From Paracoccus amoyensis (lineage in GTDB: Bacteria; Pseudomonadota; Alphaproteobacteria; Rhodobacterales; Rhodobacteraceae): DNA of 64,000 bases. The notes beneath the pieces were generated by a model. The model saw only the letters and a list, made by a program, of their open reading frames with translations. It was not told the DNA's origin and ran no database searches. The first letter of the stretch is position 1, and each line of letters begins with the position of its first letter. Shown piece by piece: positions 46,333 to 54,231 of this stretch. The translations under genes and the position numbers were made by a program. The stretch lies in assembly GCF_014490725.1 (NCBI RefSeq), contig NZ_JACOQL010000002.1, positions 248,001 through 312,000 on the forward strand. The letters are read 5' to 3'.

Positions 46333-47456
46333 ATGTCCGACAGCTATTCGCTTCTTATCCTGCCCGGTGACGGGATCGGCCCCGAGGTCATGGCCGAAGT
46401 GGTCAAGGTGATCGACTGGTTTCAGGCCAATCGCGGCATGAGCTTTGATGTCAGCCATGATCTTGTCGGCGGCGCGGCATATGACAAGCACGGCAAGCCC
46501 CTGGCGGACGAGACGATGGCCCATGCGCAATCCGTGGATGCCGTGCTGCTGGGCGCGGTCGGCGGCCCGAAATATGACAATCTGGATTTCAGCGTGAAGC
46601 CGGAACGCGGCCTGTTGCGTCTGCGCAAGGAAATGGACCTGTTTGCCAACCTGCGCCCGGCGCAATGCTTTGACGCGCTGGCGGATTTCTCCTCGCTGAA
46701 ACGCGACATCGTCGCCGGTCTGGACATCCTGATCGTGCGTGAACTGACCAGCGGCGTCTATTTCGGCGAGCCGCGCGGCATCCATGACGACAACAACAAT
46801 CCCGATAACGAAGGTGGCCGCGTCGGTATCACACGCAGCGCTATACCAGCGGAGAGATCCGGCGTGTGGCGCGTGCGGCGTTTGAACTGGCCCGCAAGCG
46901 GAACAACAAGGTCTGCTCGATGGAAAAGGCCAATGTGATGGAATCGGGCATCCTCTGGCGCGAGGAAGTGCAGTGGGTCCATGACAACGAATATCCCGAT
47001 GTCGAGCTGTCGCATATGTATGCCGATAACGGCGCCATGCAGCTGGTCCGCAACCCGCGCCAGTTCGACGTGATCGTGACCGACAACCTGTTCGGCGACA
47101 TCCTGTCCGACGCCGCCGCCATGCTGACCGGCAGCCTTGGCATGCTGCCCTCGGCCAGTCTGGGTGCGCCGATGGCGAACGGTCGGCCCAAGGCGCTGTA
47201 TGAACCCGTCCACGGTTCAGCCCCCGATATCGCGGGGCAGGGCAAGGCCAATCCGATCGCCTGTATCCTCAGCTTCGCGATGGCGTTGCGCTATTCCTTT
47301 GGCGAAGGTCAGGCCGCCGACGATCTGGAAGCTGCCGTGGAAAAGGTTCTGGCCGATGGTGTCCGCACCGCCGATCTGATGGGACCAGAAGGCGGCAGCC
47401 CGGTCTCGACCTCTCAGATGGGGGACAAGATCGTGGCGGCGCTGGCGGCGTCGTAA
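46333..47456 (+). pseudogene. leuB: 3-isopropylmalate dehydrogenase gene with a one-base frameshift
   Basis: The N-terminal 165 residues from 46333 ([51 protein letters not shown]) and the C-terminal 200 residues in another frame ([48 protein letters not shown]) together make a complete LeuB, the NAD-dependent third enzyme of leucine synthesis. The frames change at about 46830, where ATCACACG stands for an expected ATCAACACG: one A is missing, and restoring it gives 374 residues. Every catalytic residue flanking the break is kept, which favours either a recent mutation or a sequence error. ATG 46333 has GGAGG seven bases upstream. Confidence 0.9.
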
Positions 47457-48431
47457 TTGGCCGCGTCAGGCAATCTGAAAGCGATCGGTTTCGCGTTGGC
47501 GTCAATGGGCGTCTTCGCGACCCATGACACGATCATCAAGTTACTGGGCGCGCATTACCCGTCGCTGCAGGTTCTGTTCTTTTCCTCGCTGTTGTCCTTT
47601 CCGCTGGTGTCGCTGATCCTGATGCAGGAAAAGACGCCGGGCACCCTGCGGCCCAATGGCCCCGGATGGGTCGCGCTGCGATCGTTTTGCGCCATGATGT
47701 CCGGGGTCTGCGCCTTCTATGCGTTTTCGGTTCTGCCGCTGGCACAGGTCTATGCGATCCTGTTCGCAACGCCCTTGCTGATCACCCTGCTGTCCATCCC
47801 GATTCTGGGTGAACGTGTCGGCTTTCACCGCTGGCTGGCCGTCTCGCTTGGCCTGTGCGGGGTGTTGATCGTGTTGCGTCCGGGGACGGGGCAGGCGCTG
47901 TCCTTTGGCCATCTGGCGGCCCTTTTCGGCGCCTGCTGCAGCGCGACCTCGGCCGTCGTCACGCGCAAGCTGGGCGGGTCCGAGCGCCCGCTGGTCCTGC
48001 TGATGTGGCCGATGCTGGGCAACCTGCTGCTGACCGGATCGGCGCTTGGCCTGGCCTATGTGCCGATGCAATTGCCGCATCTGGCGATGGCCGGGATGAT
48101 TTCGGTTCTGGGGCTGACAGGTGGCTTTCTGTCGATCCTTGCCTATCGCACCGGAGAGGCGGCCATCGTTGCCCCGATGCAATATTCCCAGATGATCTGG
48201 GCGACGATCTATGGCTGGTTCATCTTTCGCGAAAGGCTGGATCTGCCGACGATCATCGGAGCCAGCGTGATCATCGCCTCGGGGCTGTATATTGTCTGGC
48301 GCGAGCGTTCGCATGGGCATGCCTCAAATCGGCCGGTCATTGCAGCGCGGATGCGGGCCGATACCGTCACCACGCCGAAATCCACATTGTTGGGCCGCAT
48401 CCTGTTTCATCGCGGCAATTCGCACCACTGA
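47457..48431 (+). CDS. EamA-type drug/metabolite transporter
   Basis: 324 residues with ten membrane helices arranged as two EamA repeats (about residues 8-140 and 150-285). The repeats contain GFALASMGVFATHDTIIKLL at the start and FGACCSATSAVVTRKLGG at the second half. Members export amino acids, nucleosides or riboflavin; the substrate is unknown. The start is TTG at 47457, immediately after the leuB stop codon, so the gene probably relies on translational coupling with leuB; the leuB frameshift could therefore lower its expression. A 40-residue hydrophilic tail follows the last helix. Confidence 0.88.
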   Translation: MAASGNLKAIGFALASMGVFATHDTIIKLLGAHYPSLQVLFFSSLLSFPLVSLILMQEKTPGTLRPNGPGWVALRSFCAMMSGVCAFYAFSVLPLAQVYAILFATPLLITLLSIPILGERVGFHRWLAVSLGLCGVLIVLRPGTGQALSFGHLAALFGACCSATSAVVTRKLGGSERPLVLLMWPMLGNLLLTGSALGLAYVPMQLPHLAMAGMISVLGLTGGFLSILAYRTGEAAIVAPMQYSQMIWATIYGWFIFRERLDLPTIIGASVIIASGLYIVWRERSHGHASNRPVIAARMRADTVTTPKSTLLGRILFHRGNSHH

Positions 48432-48496
48432 AACGACGCCCAGCGACGAATCCCCTTGCATTCACCCCCGCCCCGCGCTACCTGCCCCACCACGGT

Positions 48497-48573
48497 CGGA
48501 GCGTAGCGCAGCCTGGTAGCGCACCTGCTTCGGGAGCAGGGGGTCGGAGGTTCGAATCCTCTCGCTCCGACCA
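48497..48573 (+). tRNA. tRNA-Pro (anticodon CGG)
   Basis: 77 bases including the encoded CCA. Acceptor stem CGGAGCG pairs with CGCTCCG; D-arm GCGCAGCCTGGTAGCGC; anticodon stem CCTGC/GCAGG with loop TTCGGGA, anticodon CGG; T-arm GGAGG-TTCGAAT-CCTCT. It reads proline codon CCG, very common in this genome. A terminator follows 35 bases later, and the region to its right has an island-like content. Confidence 0.97.
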
Positions 48574-48608
48574 TTTCTCAGTTGATAAGTGTCGTTCGAC
48601 ATCGAAAC

Positions 48609-48638
48609 ACCGACTTTTCGTCATAGGTCGGTTTTTTG
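48609..48638 (+). terminator. Terminator after tRNA-Pro
   Basis: ACCGAC - twelve-base loop - GTCGGT followed by a run of six T. Short stem but a good T-run, in the right place for the tRNA transcript. Confidence 0.75.
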
Positions 48639-48851
48639 CTTCAGGCGCGGGATAGCGGGCCCAGCCGCAAGCCCCCCGCCCCGGCAGTTCAATCGGTTGT
48701 ATGCTGAAGAAGCGGCGCAACGTATTGGCGTTCATAGAGCGGCAACGGCATCACCTTCTGGGTCATTGGGGCGCAGATCATCGCGGCCCGCATTGCCGGT
48801 GAAACCAATCCCGATCGGCAGGTGTTTCGTTTTCGCGAGAGGGGGACGCGC

Positions 48852-49577
48852 GTGGAGAATGTCATTCCATTTGAAGCGGGGCGCATGTGGTTTGACGGCG
48901 CGCCTTGGCTGTTTCTGCTTGAGATCATTTTTCGAAGCACGCTTGCCTATCTCTATTGCTTCATCTTGATCCGGGTCTTGAACGGACGAGCGGTCGCTCA
49001 GATGTCGATGACCGATATTGTGCTGATCATCGCGCTTGGCTCGGCTGTGGGCGATTTGACGTTCTATGAGGATGTGCCGATCATTCACGCATTGGTCGCG
49101 ATGACGGTGATCATTCTGGTCACGAAATTCGCTGACAGGGCCATCCACAATCAGGATTTCCTGAAGAGCGCGCTGTCCAACTCTCCGATCCTGCTGGTCC
49201 GCGATGGGGTGATCGACATGGCGGGCGCGTCGCGCCGTGATCTGAACACGCTTGAGGTCATGGAGCTTCTGCGCATCCACGGTGTCCGGAACCTCGGAGC
49301 GGTGGAATGGGCGTTCATGGAGGCAGGCGGCCAGGTCTCGGTCTTCCTGTTCGACACGCCGCGTCCGGGGCTGGCAATCGTGCCGCCGCTGGATTTGATC
49401 CCGACGGCCCCGAGCCTGCCGCCGCCGGAAGCGGGAGAGGCGGCAAGTTGTTATTGTTGCGGGCTGACGCGGGTCTTCCCGCCCGATGCGGGGACGGCTT
49501 GCCCCAATTGCGGGCGCTCGCATTGGGTGAAAGCAGCGGGCGGGCAGAAAGCGAACGGGCGCAATTGGGGCGAATAG
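48852..49577 (+). CDS. DUF421 (YetF-like) membrane protein with zinc-ribbon tail
   Basis: About 241 residues. Three membrane segments in the N-terminal 90 residues (including LEIIFRSTLAYLYCFILIRVL and MTDIVLIIALGSAVGD), then the soluble DUF421 domain (about residues 90-175, with DFLKSALSNSPILLVRDGVI and RRDLNTLEVMELLRIHGV). An unusual C-terminal extension holds CYCCG and CPNCG, 20 residues apart, a likely zinc ribbon. YetF-type proteins in Bacillus form spore membrane pores or channels; here function is unknown. The start is probably GTG 48852 behind AGAGGGGG; GTG 48822 is also in frame. Confidence 0.82.
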   Translation: MENVIPFEAGRMWFDGAPWLFLLEIIFRSTLAYLYCFILIRVLNGRAVAQMSMTDIVLIIALGSAVGDLTFYEDVPIIHALVAMTVIILVTKFADRAIHNQDFLKSALSNSPILLVRDGVIDMAGASRRDLNTLEVMELLRIHGVRNLGAVEWAFMEAGGQVSVFLFDTPRPGLAIVPPLDLIPTAPSLPPPEAGEAASCYCCGLTRVFPPDAGTACPNCGRSHWVKAAGGQKANGRNWGE

Positions 49578-49585
49578 CCATCCGT

Positions 49586-49808
49586 CTATTTGGTCCGGAA
49601 CCGGCTATGGGAAAACTCTTCGTCGATCTTTGTGTCGATCCGATCTGACCTGATTTGCACCCAGATCAAGACCGTGAATATCATCGTGCCGCCGACGATG
49701 TTGCCGATCACTGCGGGCAAGGCGAACCCGAAGACCGCCTTTGCAAAACCGATCTCTCGGGCAACAACCAGCAGCGAGGCCTGCCCGTCCCGACAATCAC
49801 ATGCGAAC
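49586..49808 (-). pseudogene. C-terminal remnant of a formate/nitrite transporter
   Basis: Reading leftward, HVIVGTG appears near 49808 in one frame, and after a one-base shift ASLLVVAREIGFAKAVFGFALPAVIGNIVGGT continues as the last conserved part of the FNT channel family (the FALPAVIGNIVGG block is typical), ending in a polar tail at 49586. The other five membrane helices are absent, and the sequence upstream (49809-49856) shows no FNT similarity. It is a gene fragment, probably left after a deletion in the accessory region. The stop lies eight bases from the end of the convergent DUF421 gene. Confidence 0.75.
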
Positions 49809-49854
49809 ATCAGGTCGTCATGGACCCGCCCAAGGCGGATGCCGGACGGCCGGT

Positions 49855-50376
49855 CTAACGCAGAGCAATGGCGTTCCGGATATATCTGTCGTCGACGCAT
49901 TGCGCTGCGGCAAGATCGCGAAACAGCGCGAGCGAGTCAGGATCAAGCTCATATGTTTCGTCATAAAGGCCCTCGCCGCGCTGCTGGGACGTTTCCAGCC
50001 ATGCGATCAACAGCTTAAAAAACCCCGAGATATCCTTGGCGACCGGCTGCGGATCCCAGCTTCCCATTCCGTGAATGGCAAAGAACACCTCACCCTCGAC
50101 CGACGGATCCAGCATGATCGGATTGCCGCCGCAATCAGCAACGACCAGCATGTTCGGCGGCCAGTCCGCGACCGCTTCGCCGGTGCGGCCGTCGATTGCG
50201 TAGCCGATCTGCTGATCATCCAGCGCGGCGAAAGGATAAAAGGTAATATCCCCCCAGAGGCTCTCCGGAACCACATCGACCGGATTGTGGCGCGTGCGGA
50301 ATTCGCGGGCATCAGGGCGCGTGAAATGGCTGTTGACCTGATCCGGGTCGGTGTTTGCCGCGACTTCTGCGAGCAC
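49855..50376 (-). CDS. SMI1/KNR4 (SUKH) superfamily protein
   Basis: 173 residues. The pattern of the SUKH fold is visible: ESLWGDITFYPFAALDD, ADWPPNMLVVADCGGNPIMLD (the conserved GD/CGG-N segment followed by an Asp), and VFFAIHGMGSWDPQPVAKDISGFFKLL, in which the His/Trp and the SF-like helix are typical. Many SUKH proteins are immunity proteins against secreted nuclease or deaminase toxins, others act in intracellular contexts. No toxin gene adjoins it. The likely start is a GTG; the upstream bases hold no strong ribosome site, so the true start may differ. Confidence 0.7.
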   Translation of the reverse strand: MLAEVAANTDPDQVNSHFTRPDAREFRTRHNPVDVVPESLWGDITFYPFAALDDQQIGYAIDGRTGEAVADWPPNMLVVADCGGNPIMLDPSVEGEVFFAIHGMGSWDPQPVAKDISGFFKLLIAWLETSQQRGEGLYDETYELDPDSLALFRDLAAAQCVDDRYIRNAIALR

Positions 50377-50586
50377 TCGGGGAACTCGATTGAGTGCTAC
50401 TATCGGCGTTGACGGCGGTAGGGTGCATCGCGATGCAGCAGTGCAATCAAACGCTTACAATGGGCGCTGCTTCGTCTGCTGTTCGGCGCCTCTGCTCTCA
50501 CATCGGTAATAAAGCGCGGAAAGTCGTCTGTCGGCGGTGCGGCAGGGCAACTGCAGCGAAACCGGGAAAGCGGTCAGACGGCCTAG
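50377..50586. other. Intergenic stretch, no gene seen
   Basis: 210 bases between the SUKH gene and the transposase scrap. The frames carry stop codons and no recognised protein. A word CGATGCA-like repeat (near 50427-50440) is the only notable feature. Confidence 0.4.
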
Positions 50587-50664
50587 GACAAAACCGCCGA
50601 GAGCTTCCCAGGCTTCATAGACATCACGTCCATCCGCCTCTGGGTCCGCCTTTTGTCAAGATGA
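50587..50664 (+). mobile_element. C-terminal fragment of an IS5-family transposase
   Basis: 25 codons reading DKTAESFPGFIDITSIRLWV and then RLLSR to a stop, the conserved C-terminus of IS427-group IS5 transposases (normally ...ATRYDKTAESFLGFIDIAS...). The codon just upstream is TAG where Tyr is expected, and the preceding bases do not match, so this is a scrap. The missing N-terminal portion of the same type of transposase occurs 1.3 kb downstream, past the glycosyltransferase gene. Confidence 0.8.
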
Positions 50665-50676
50665 CCTAAGGCAATC

Positions 50677-50787
50677 ATGGCAGCCTACAACTTCGCGCGC
50701 CAGATCAAGATCTTCGGCGGCCTCACGCCCTATCAATGCATCTGTAAGCTCTGGACATTCGAACCAAATAGTTTGATTATAAATTAG
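50677..50787 (+). mobile_element. C-terminal fragment of an IS481-type transposase
   Basis: 36 codons beginning AAYNFARQIKIFGGLTPYQC and ending WTFEPNSLIIN, matching the C-terminus of IS481/IS3-type integrases (typical pattern YNF-RRLKTL-GLTPYE-ICK-WT-EP). The catalytic DDE domain is absent. It directly follows the IS5 scrap, so at least two elements have been broken here. The A+T content rises sharply after this point. Confidence 0.75.
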
Positions 50788-50963
50788 ATGTCTTAAGTAT
50801 ATAGATCGAAGAAAGAAATCATGCAAAGTCAAAAATCTTCTGTTGAGCATAAAGAAGCAGTGCCAGCCTTTCGAATTGCTCCCTCGGTAGTTTTTTCTGC
50901 CAGATCTTTTTTTTAGACCGAGCTATACCAGGCTGTGACGTTATCCAACTACCAGAAAAAATT

Positions 50964-51908
50964 ATGCCTGCAGGCGAAGTAAAAATAGTAGAAGAGGGCG
51001 CGATGACAATGCAGCCTCGACTACGGATGCGCGATCGACTCCGAGGACGAGGAAGGGAGTCTACAATAGATTTTCATGAAGGAATATGCATTGATTTTAG
51101 GTATAATAGCCCACAAAACTGGTCTCACCTCCTCAATCAACATATTCCCCTGCTTTCTTTTGTCGAATCAGCTTTAGGGTGCCATATTTCAGATATCAAT
51201 GTTATTTTTCCTAAAAATATGCCTAGCTATGGACGAGACTTGCTAATGGCTCTTGGCATAAATGCTTATTTCACAGATGGGCCTGTTAGAGGCTCGAGCG
51301 TAAAAATACTACAAAATCATGGAAATATTCATAGGCCGCATTCAAATAAATGGATCAATTCATCTTCTATACTTGAAAGGTTAAATGAACTGGGCTCTAG
51401 CAGAGGCACACTTCCTCAAAGAATACTGATAGCGCGACGGGGATCGCGTACTATCTTGAATCAAGAAGAAGTTGAAATTGCTCTGCGTCAGAGAGGTTTC
51501 GAAACCATATACGCGGAAGACCTGCACATAGCTGATCAACTCAGATTATTTTCTGAATGTGAGACAATTGTCGCGATTCATGGAGCAGCTCTTGGTCTAC
51601 TGCTGTATAGACCTTCCAATAGCACTAAAGTAACGAACATTGTCGAGATCATTCCTTGCGGGATAGCCAGTGATATTTTTCGTATGATGGCACAGCAAGT
51701 GGGATGTCGATGGATCGGTGTAAGGGGTAAAATTAAACCTAGATATGTAAAATCCGCTTATAATATGAAACAAAAATTTTTTTCAGAGTTCCAGAACGAT
51801 AGCTTTGAAGTGGATCCGGTCTCTCTTCTCAGCGCATTGGATCATGTATGGAATGCTGACAACTTCAGAGTCGCTCCTCTCAAAGAACCATCAGCTAGCC
51901 ATCTGTAG
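50964..51908 (+). CDS. AT-rich glycosyltransferase family 61 (DUF563) gene
   Basis: 314 residues. The C-terminal half has the GT61 pattern: ILIARRGSRTILNQEEVEIALRQRGFETIYAEDLHIADQLRLFSECETIVAIHGAALGLLLYRP, i.e. residues about 155-215 with the invariant HGA. The base composition is far more A+T-rich than the flanks and the codons differ, so recent transfer is likely. Such enzymes decorate surface polysaccharides or glycoproteins; acceptor unknown. It lies between broken IS elements. The start is uncertain: ATG 50964 and ATG 51003 are both possible. Confidence 0.8.
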   Translation: MPAGEVKIVEEGAMTMQPRLRMRDRLRGRGRESTIDFHEGICIDFRYNSPQNWSHLLNQHIPLLSFVESALGCHISDINVIFPKNMPSYGRDLLMALGINAYFTDGPVRGSSVKILQNHGNIHRPHSNKWINSSSILERLNELGSSRGTLPQRILIARRGSRTILNQEEVEIALRQRGFETIYAEDLHIADQLRLFSECETIVAIHGAALGLLLYRPSNSTKVTNIVEIIPCGIASDIFRMMAQQVGCRWIGVRGKIKPRYVKSAYNMKQKFFSEFQNDSFEVDPVSLLSALDHVWNADNFRVAPLKEPSASHL

Positions 51909-51981
51909 GTATTTAGTCCTACGGTTCAATGACGTGATTCTTTCTAAGAAATCGAAGGAAGCATTATGAGCTAGATTTGTC

Positions 51982-52352
51982 GTGGGAGCGCCACGACAGG
52001 GTTTTGGCCGCTCAAGAGGTGGCTTTACGACCAAGATCCACCTCCGAGTCAATACAACGGGCCTGCCCATGAGGACCGAAACTACCCCGGGTCAAACATC
52101 CGACTACATGGGGTCCGTTCTGGTCATGACCGACAACCTGCCAGAGCCGAGTGTCCCGCTGGCAGACCGAGGCTATGATGCTGACAACATTCGGGAAAAG
52201 ATGGAGGCGCGACATATATTGAACCAGATCCCGATGCGCAAATCACGAAAAATGCGCGTCGGTGTGGCTCACTCGCTGCATTCCCTCCGCAATCTGGTCG
52301 AGCGATGCTTCAACAAGCTCAAGAATGCCATCCGCACCGCTTCACGCCGAAA
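51982..52352 (+). mobile_element. IS5-family transposase lacking both ends
   Basis: A continuous stretch of IS427-group IS5 transposase: QGFGRSRGGFTTKIHLRVN, PGQTSDYMGSVLVM, LADRGYDADNIREKMEAR, IPMRKSRKMRVG and RNLVERCFNKLKNAIRTASR. The DDE residues of the second and third motifs lie here. The N-terminal DNA-binding region and the C-terminal DKTAES block are missing; the frame then enters unrelated sequence and continues to 52524. The C-terminal block it lacks is the one found at 50587-50664, in the same orientation. Dead element. Confidence 0.88.
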
Positions 52353-52462
52353 TTCCGGCGCCGTCCTGTTCCCGTTTTCGATAGAACACGTTCTGGTTCC
52401 TCAGTTGGTGCTTTCCACTTTTCCCGGGCAAGGCCACCACAATGTTTTGTTGACTTTGATGT

Positions 52463-52474
52463 ATGATGCATCAT
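52463..52474. promoter_or_regulatory. Palindromic candidate operator before the importer operon
   Basis: ATGATGCATCAT is a perfect 12-base palindrome 54 bases upstream of the substrate-binding protein start, just after a possible -35 box TTGACT (52450-52455). It would overlap the spacer and the -10 area, so a repressor bound here would block transcription. A GntR/FCD regulator is encoded inside the operon and is the best candidate; no binding data support this. Confidence 0.5.
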
Positions 52475-52527
52475 TGTTGACAAAAATAGCGCCAAAAAAA
52501 ACCCGCTTGAAACAGGGAGACTGAGAC

Positions 52528-54102
52528 GTGTTGCAGAGAATTCGCAGTGCATGTGCTGTTGCGATGGCCGTTGCCCTTTCGGTGACGCCGTTAAGCGCGC
52601 AAGAGACGCCGCAGCCCGGAGGGGCGCTGAACATGATTGTCCAGCCAGAACCGCCGATCCTGATGGTTGGCCTGAATACTCAGGGGCCAACACTTTATGC
52701 GGGTGGGCAGATCTATCAAAGCCTGCTGACCTATGGCAAAGACCTGGAGCCGCTGCCCCTGCTGGCAAAATCCTGGGACGTGTCCGAGGACGGTCTGACC
52801 TATACCTTCACTTTGCAGGATAACGTGAAGTGGCATGACGGTCAGCCGATGACGGCGGATGATGTCGTCTTTACCGGCGATAAATTTCTGCGTGAGGCAC
52901 ATCCACGCTGGCGTTTGATCGCGAATACCTATGTCGAAAGCATCACCGCGCCAGACCCCCAGACCGTCGTGTTCAAGCTGTCCAAGCCCTTCTCGGCGTT
53001 CATCTATTCGTTCGAGCTGAGCTCATTCCCGATCATTCCAAAGCATATCTATGAGGGCACCGATTATCGGACCAACCCGGCCAACCAGAACCCGATTGGC
53101 ACAGGTCCGTTCATGCTGAAGGAATGGAAGCGCGGGCAGTATATCCACTTGGTCAAGAACCCGGACTACTGGAAGCCGGGATTGCCCTATCTGGATGAGT
53201 TGTATTTCCGCGTGATCCCGGATTCTGCGTCCCGTGCCATCGCGTTCGAACAGGGAACCGTCGATATCCTGCGCGGCGGCGATGTCGAGGGGTTCGAGGT
53301 GCGTCGCCTGACCGGCATGCCCGACGTCGAAAACAGCGTCGAAGGTTGGGAGATGTATTCGCCGGTCGTGTTCCTGGAAATGAACCTGAAGACGCCGCCG
53401 TTCGAGAAGAAGGAAGTGCGGCAGGCTGTGATGCATGTGCTGGATCGCAACTTCATCGTCCAGACGATCATGTTCGGCATTGGCCAGCCGGCGGATGGGC
53501 CTTTTGCCGCGACCACCAAATATCACACCGATGACGTGCCGCAATATCCCTATGATATTGAAAAGGCCAAGGAACTGATTGCAGCATCCGGGGTGAATCC
53601 GGGCGATTACACGATCCGGCTGATGGGCCTGCCCTATGGTTCGCAATGGGATCGTCTGGCCGAATACGTCAAGCAGCAGTTGGAGCAGCTTGGCTTCAAC
53701 ATCACCATTCAGGCGGTTGATCCGGGCGGTTGGTCGCAGGCGATGTCGGATTTCAATTTCGACCTGGCCTTCAATTTTACCTACCAATACGGCGATCCGG
53801 CACAGGGCGTTGCGCGGCACTATCTGTCGTCGAACATCGTCAAGGGCACGCCTTATGGCAATAACGTCAGCTATGAAAACCCGGCGGTTGATCAGTTGTT
53901 CGCCGAAGCAGCCAGCAGCACCGACCCGGATGAGGTTGCGGCCAAATATGCCGAGGTGCAGCAGATCCTTGTCGATGATGTGGCGATGGCATGGCTGTTT
54001 GACATGCAGAACGTGACCCTTTGGCGGCCCAAGGTGCGCAACCTGATCCGCACCGGGATCGGCCTGAATGAATCCATGGATGAAGTCTGGATATCGAAAT
54101 AA
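52528..54102 (+). CDS. Family 5 (oligopeptide-type) ABC substrate-binding protein
   Basis: 524 residues. A GTG start follows GGGAGA eight bases upstream. Signal peptide (IRSACAVAMAVALSVTPLSA-QE) with no lipobox cysteine, so the protein is soluble in the periplasm. SBP_bac_5 signatures are present: GLNTQGPTLYAGGQIYQSLLTYGKDLEPLPLLAKSW near residues 50-85, SEDGLTYTFTLQDNVKWHDGQPMTADDVVF and FNLRQPVFSA-like segments. Members bind di-/oligopeptides, nickel, or other solutes such as glycosides and polyamine-like compounds. The ligand is not known, and the following enzymes hint at an amino compound. First gene of the operon. Confidence 0.93.
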   Translation: MLQRIRSACAVAMAVALSVTPLSAQETPQPGGALNMIVQPEPPILMVGLNTQGPTLYAGGQIYQSLLTYGKDLEPLPLLAKSWDVSEDGLTYTFTLQDNVKWHDGQPMTADDVVFTGDKFLREAHPRWRLIANTYVESITAPDPQTVVFKLSKPFSAFIYSFELSSFPIIPKHIYEGTDYRTNPANQNPIGTGPFMLKEWKRGQYIHLVKNPDYWKPGLPYLDELYFRVIPDSASRAIAFEQGTVDILRGGDVEGFEVRRLTGMPDVENSVEGWEMYSPVVFLEMNLKTPPFEKKEVRQAVMHVLDRNFIVQTIMFGIGQPADGPFAATTKYHTDDVPQYPYDIEKAKELIAASGVNPGDYTIRLMGLPYGSQWDRLAEYVKQQLEQLGFNITIQAVDPGGWSQAMSDFNFDLAFNFTYQYGDPAQGVARHYLSSNIVKGTPYGNNVSYENPAVDQLFAEAASSTDPDEVAAKYAEVQQILVDDVAMAWLFDMQNVTLWRPKVRNLIRTGIGLNESMDEVWISK

Positions 54103-54124
54103 TCCTGCGGCAAAATATGAGGGC

Positions 54125-54140
54125 AGGCGCCGACGCGCCT
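54125..54140 (+). other. Intra-operon hairpin after the binding-protein gene
   Basis: AGGCGC - CGAC - GCGCCT, in an outer GAGGGC...CTCTC context, lies in the 129-base gap between the binding-protein stop and the first permease. Such hairpins often stabilise the abundant binding-protein mRNA or attenuate the rest of the operon. Confidence 0.45.
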
Positions 54141-54231
54141 CTCTCTTGCCGTTGCTTTGGTCTGACCTGCGCGCAGCGTCGGCTATCCGAAACGCAGGTC
54201 CTGCGACATGCCGGAAGGGGATGGTAGAAAC

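Noticed and set aside
48497..48573. Repeat of the tRNA-Pro 3' end as an attachment site
   Set aside because: No second copy of the last 15-20 bases of the tRNA was found within the window, and no integrase gene is present.
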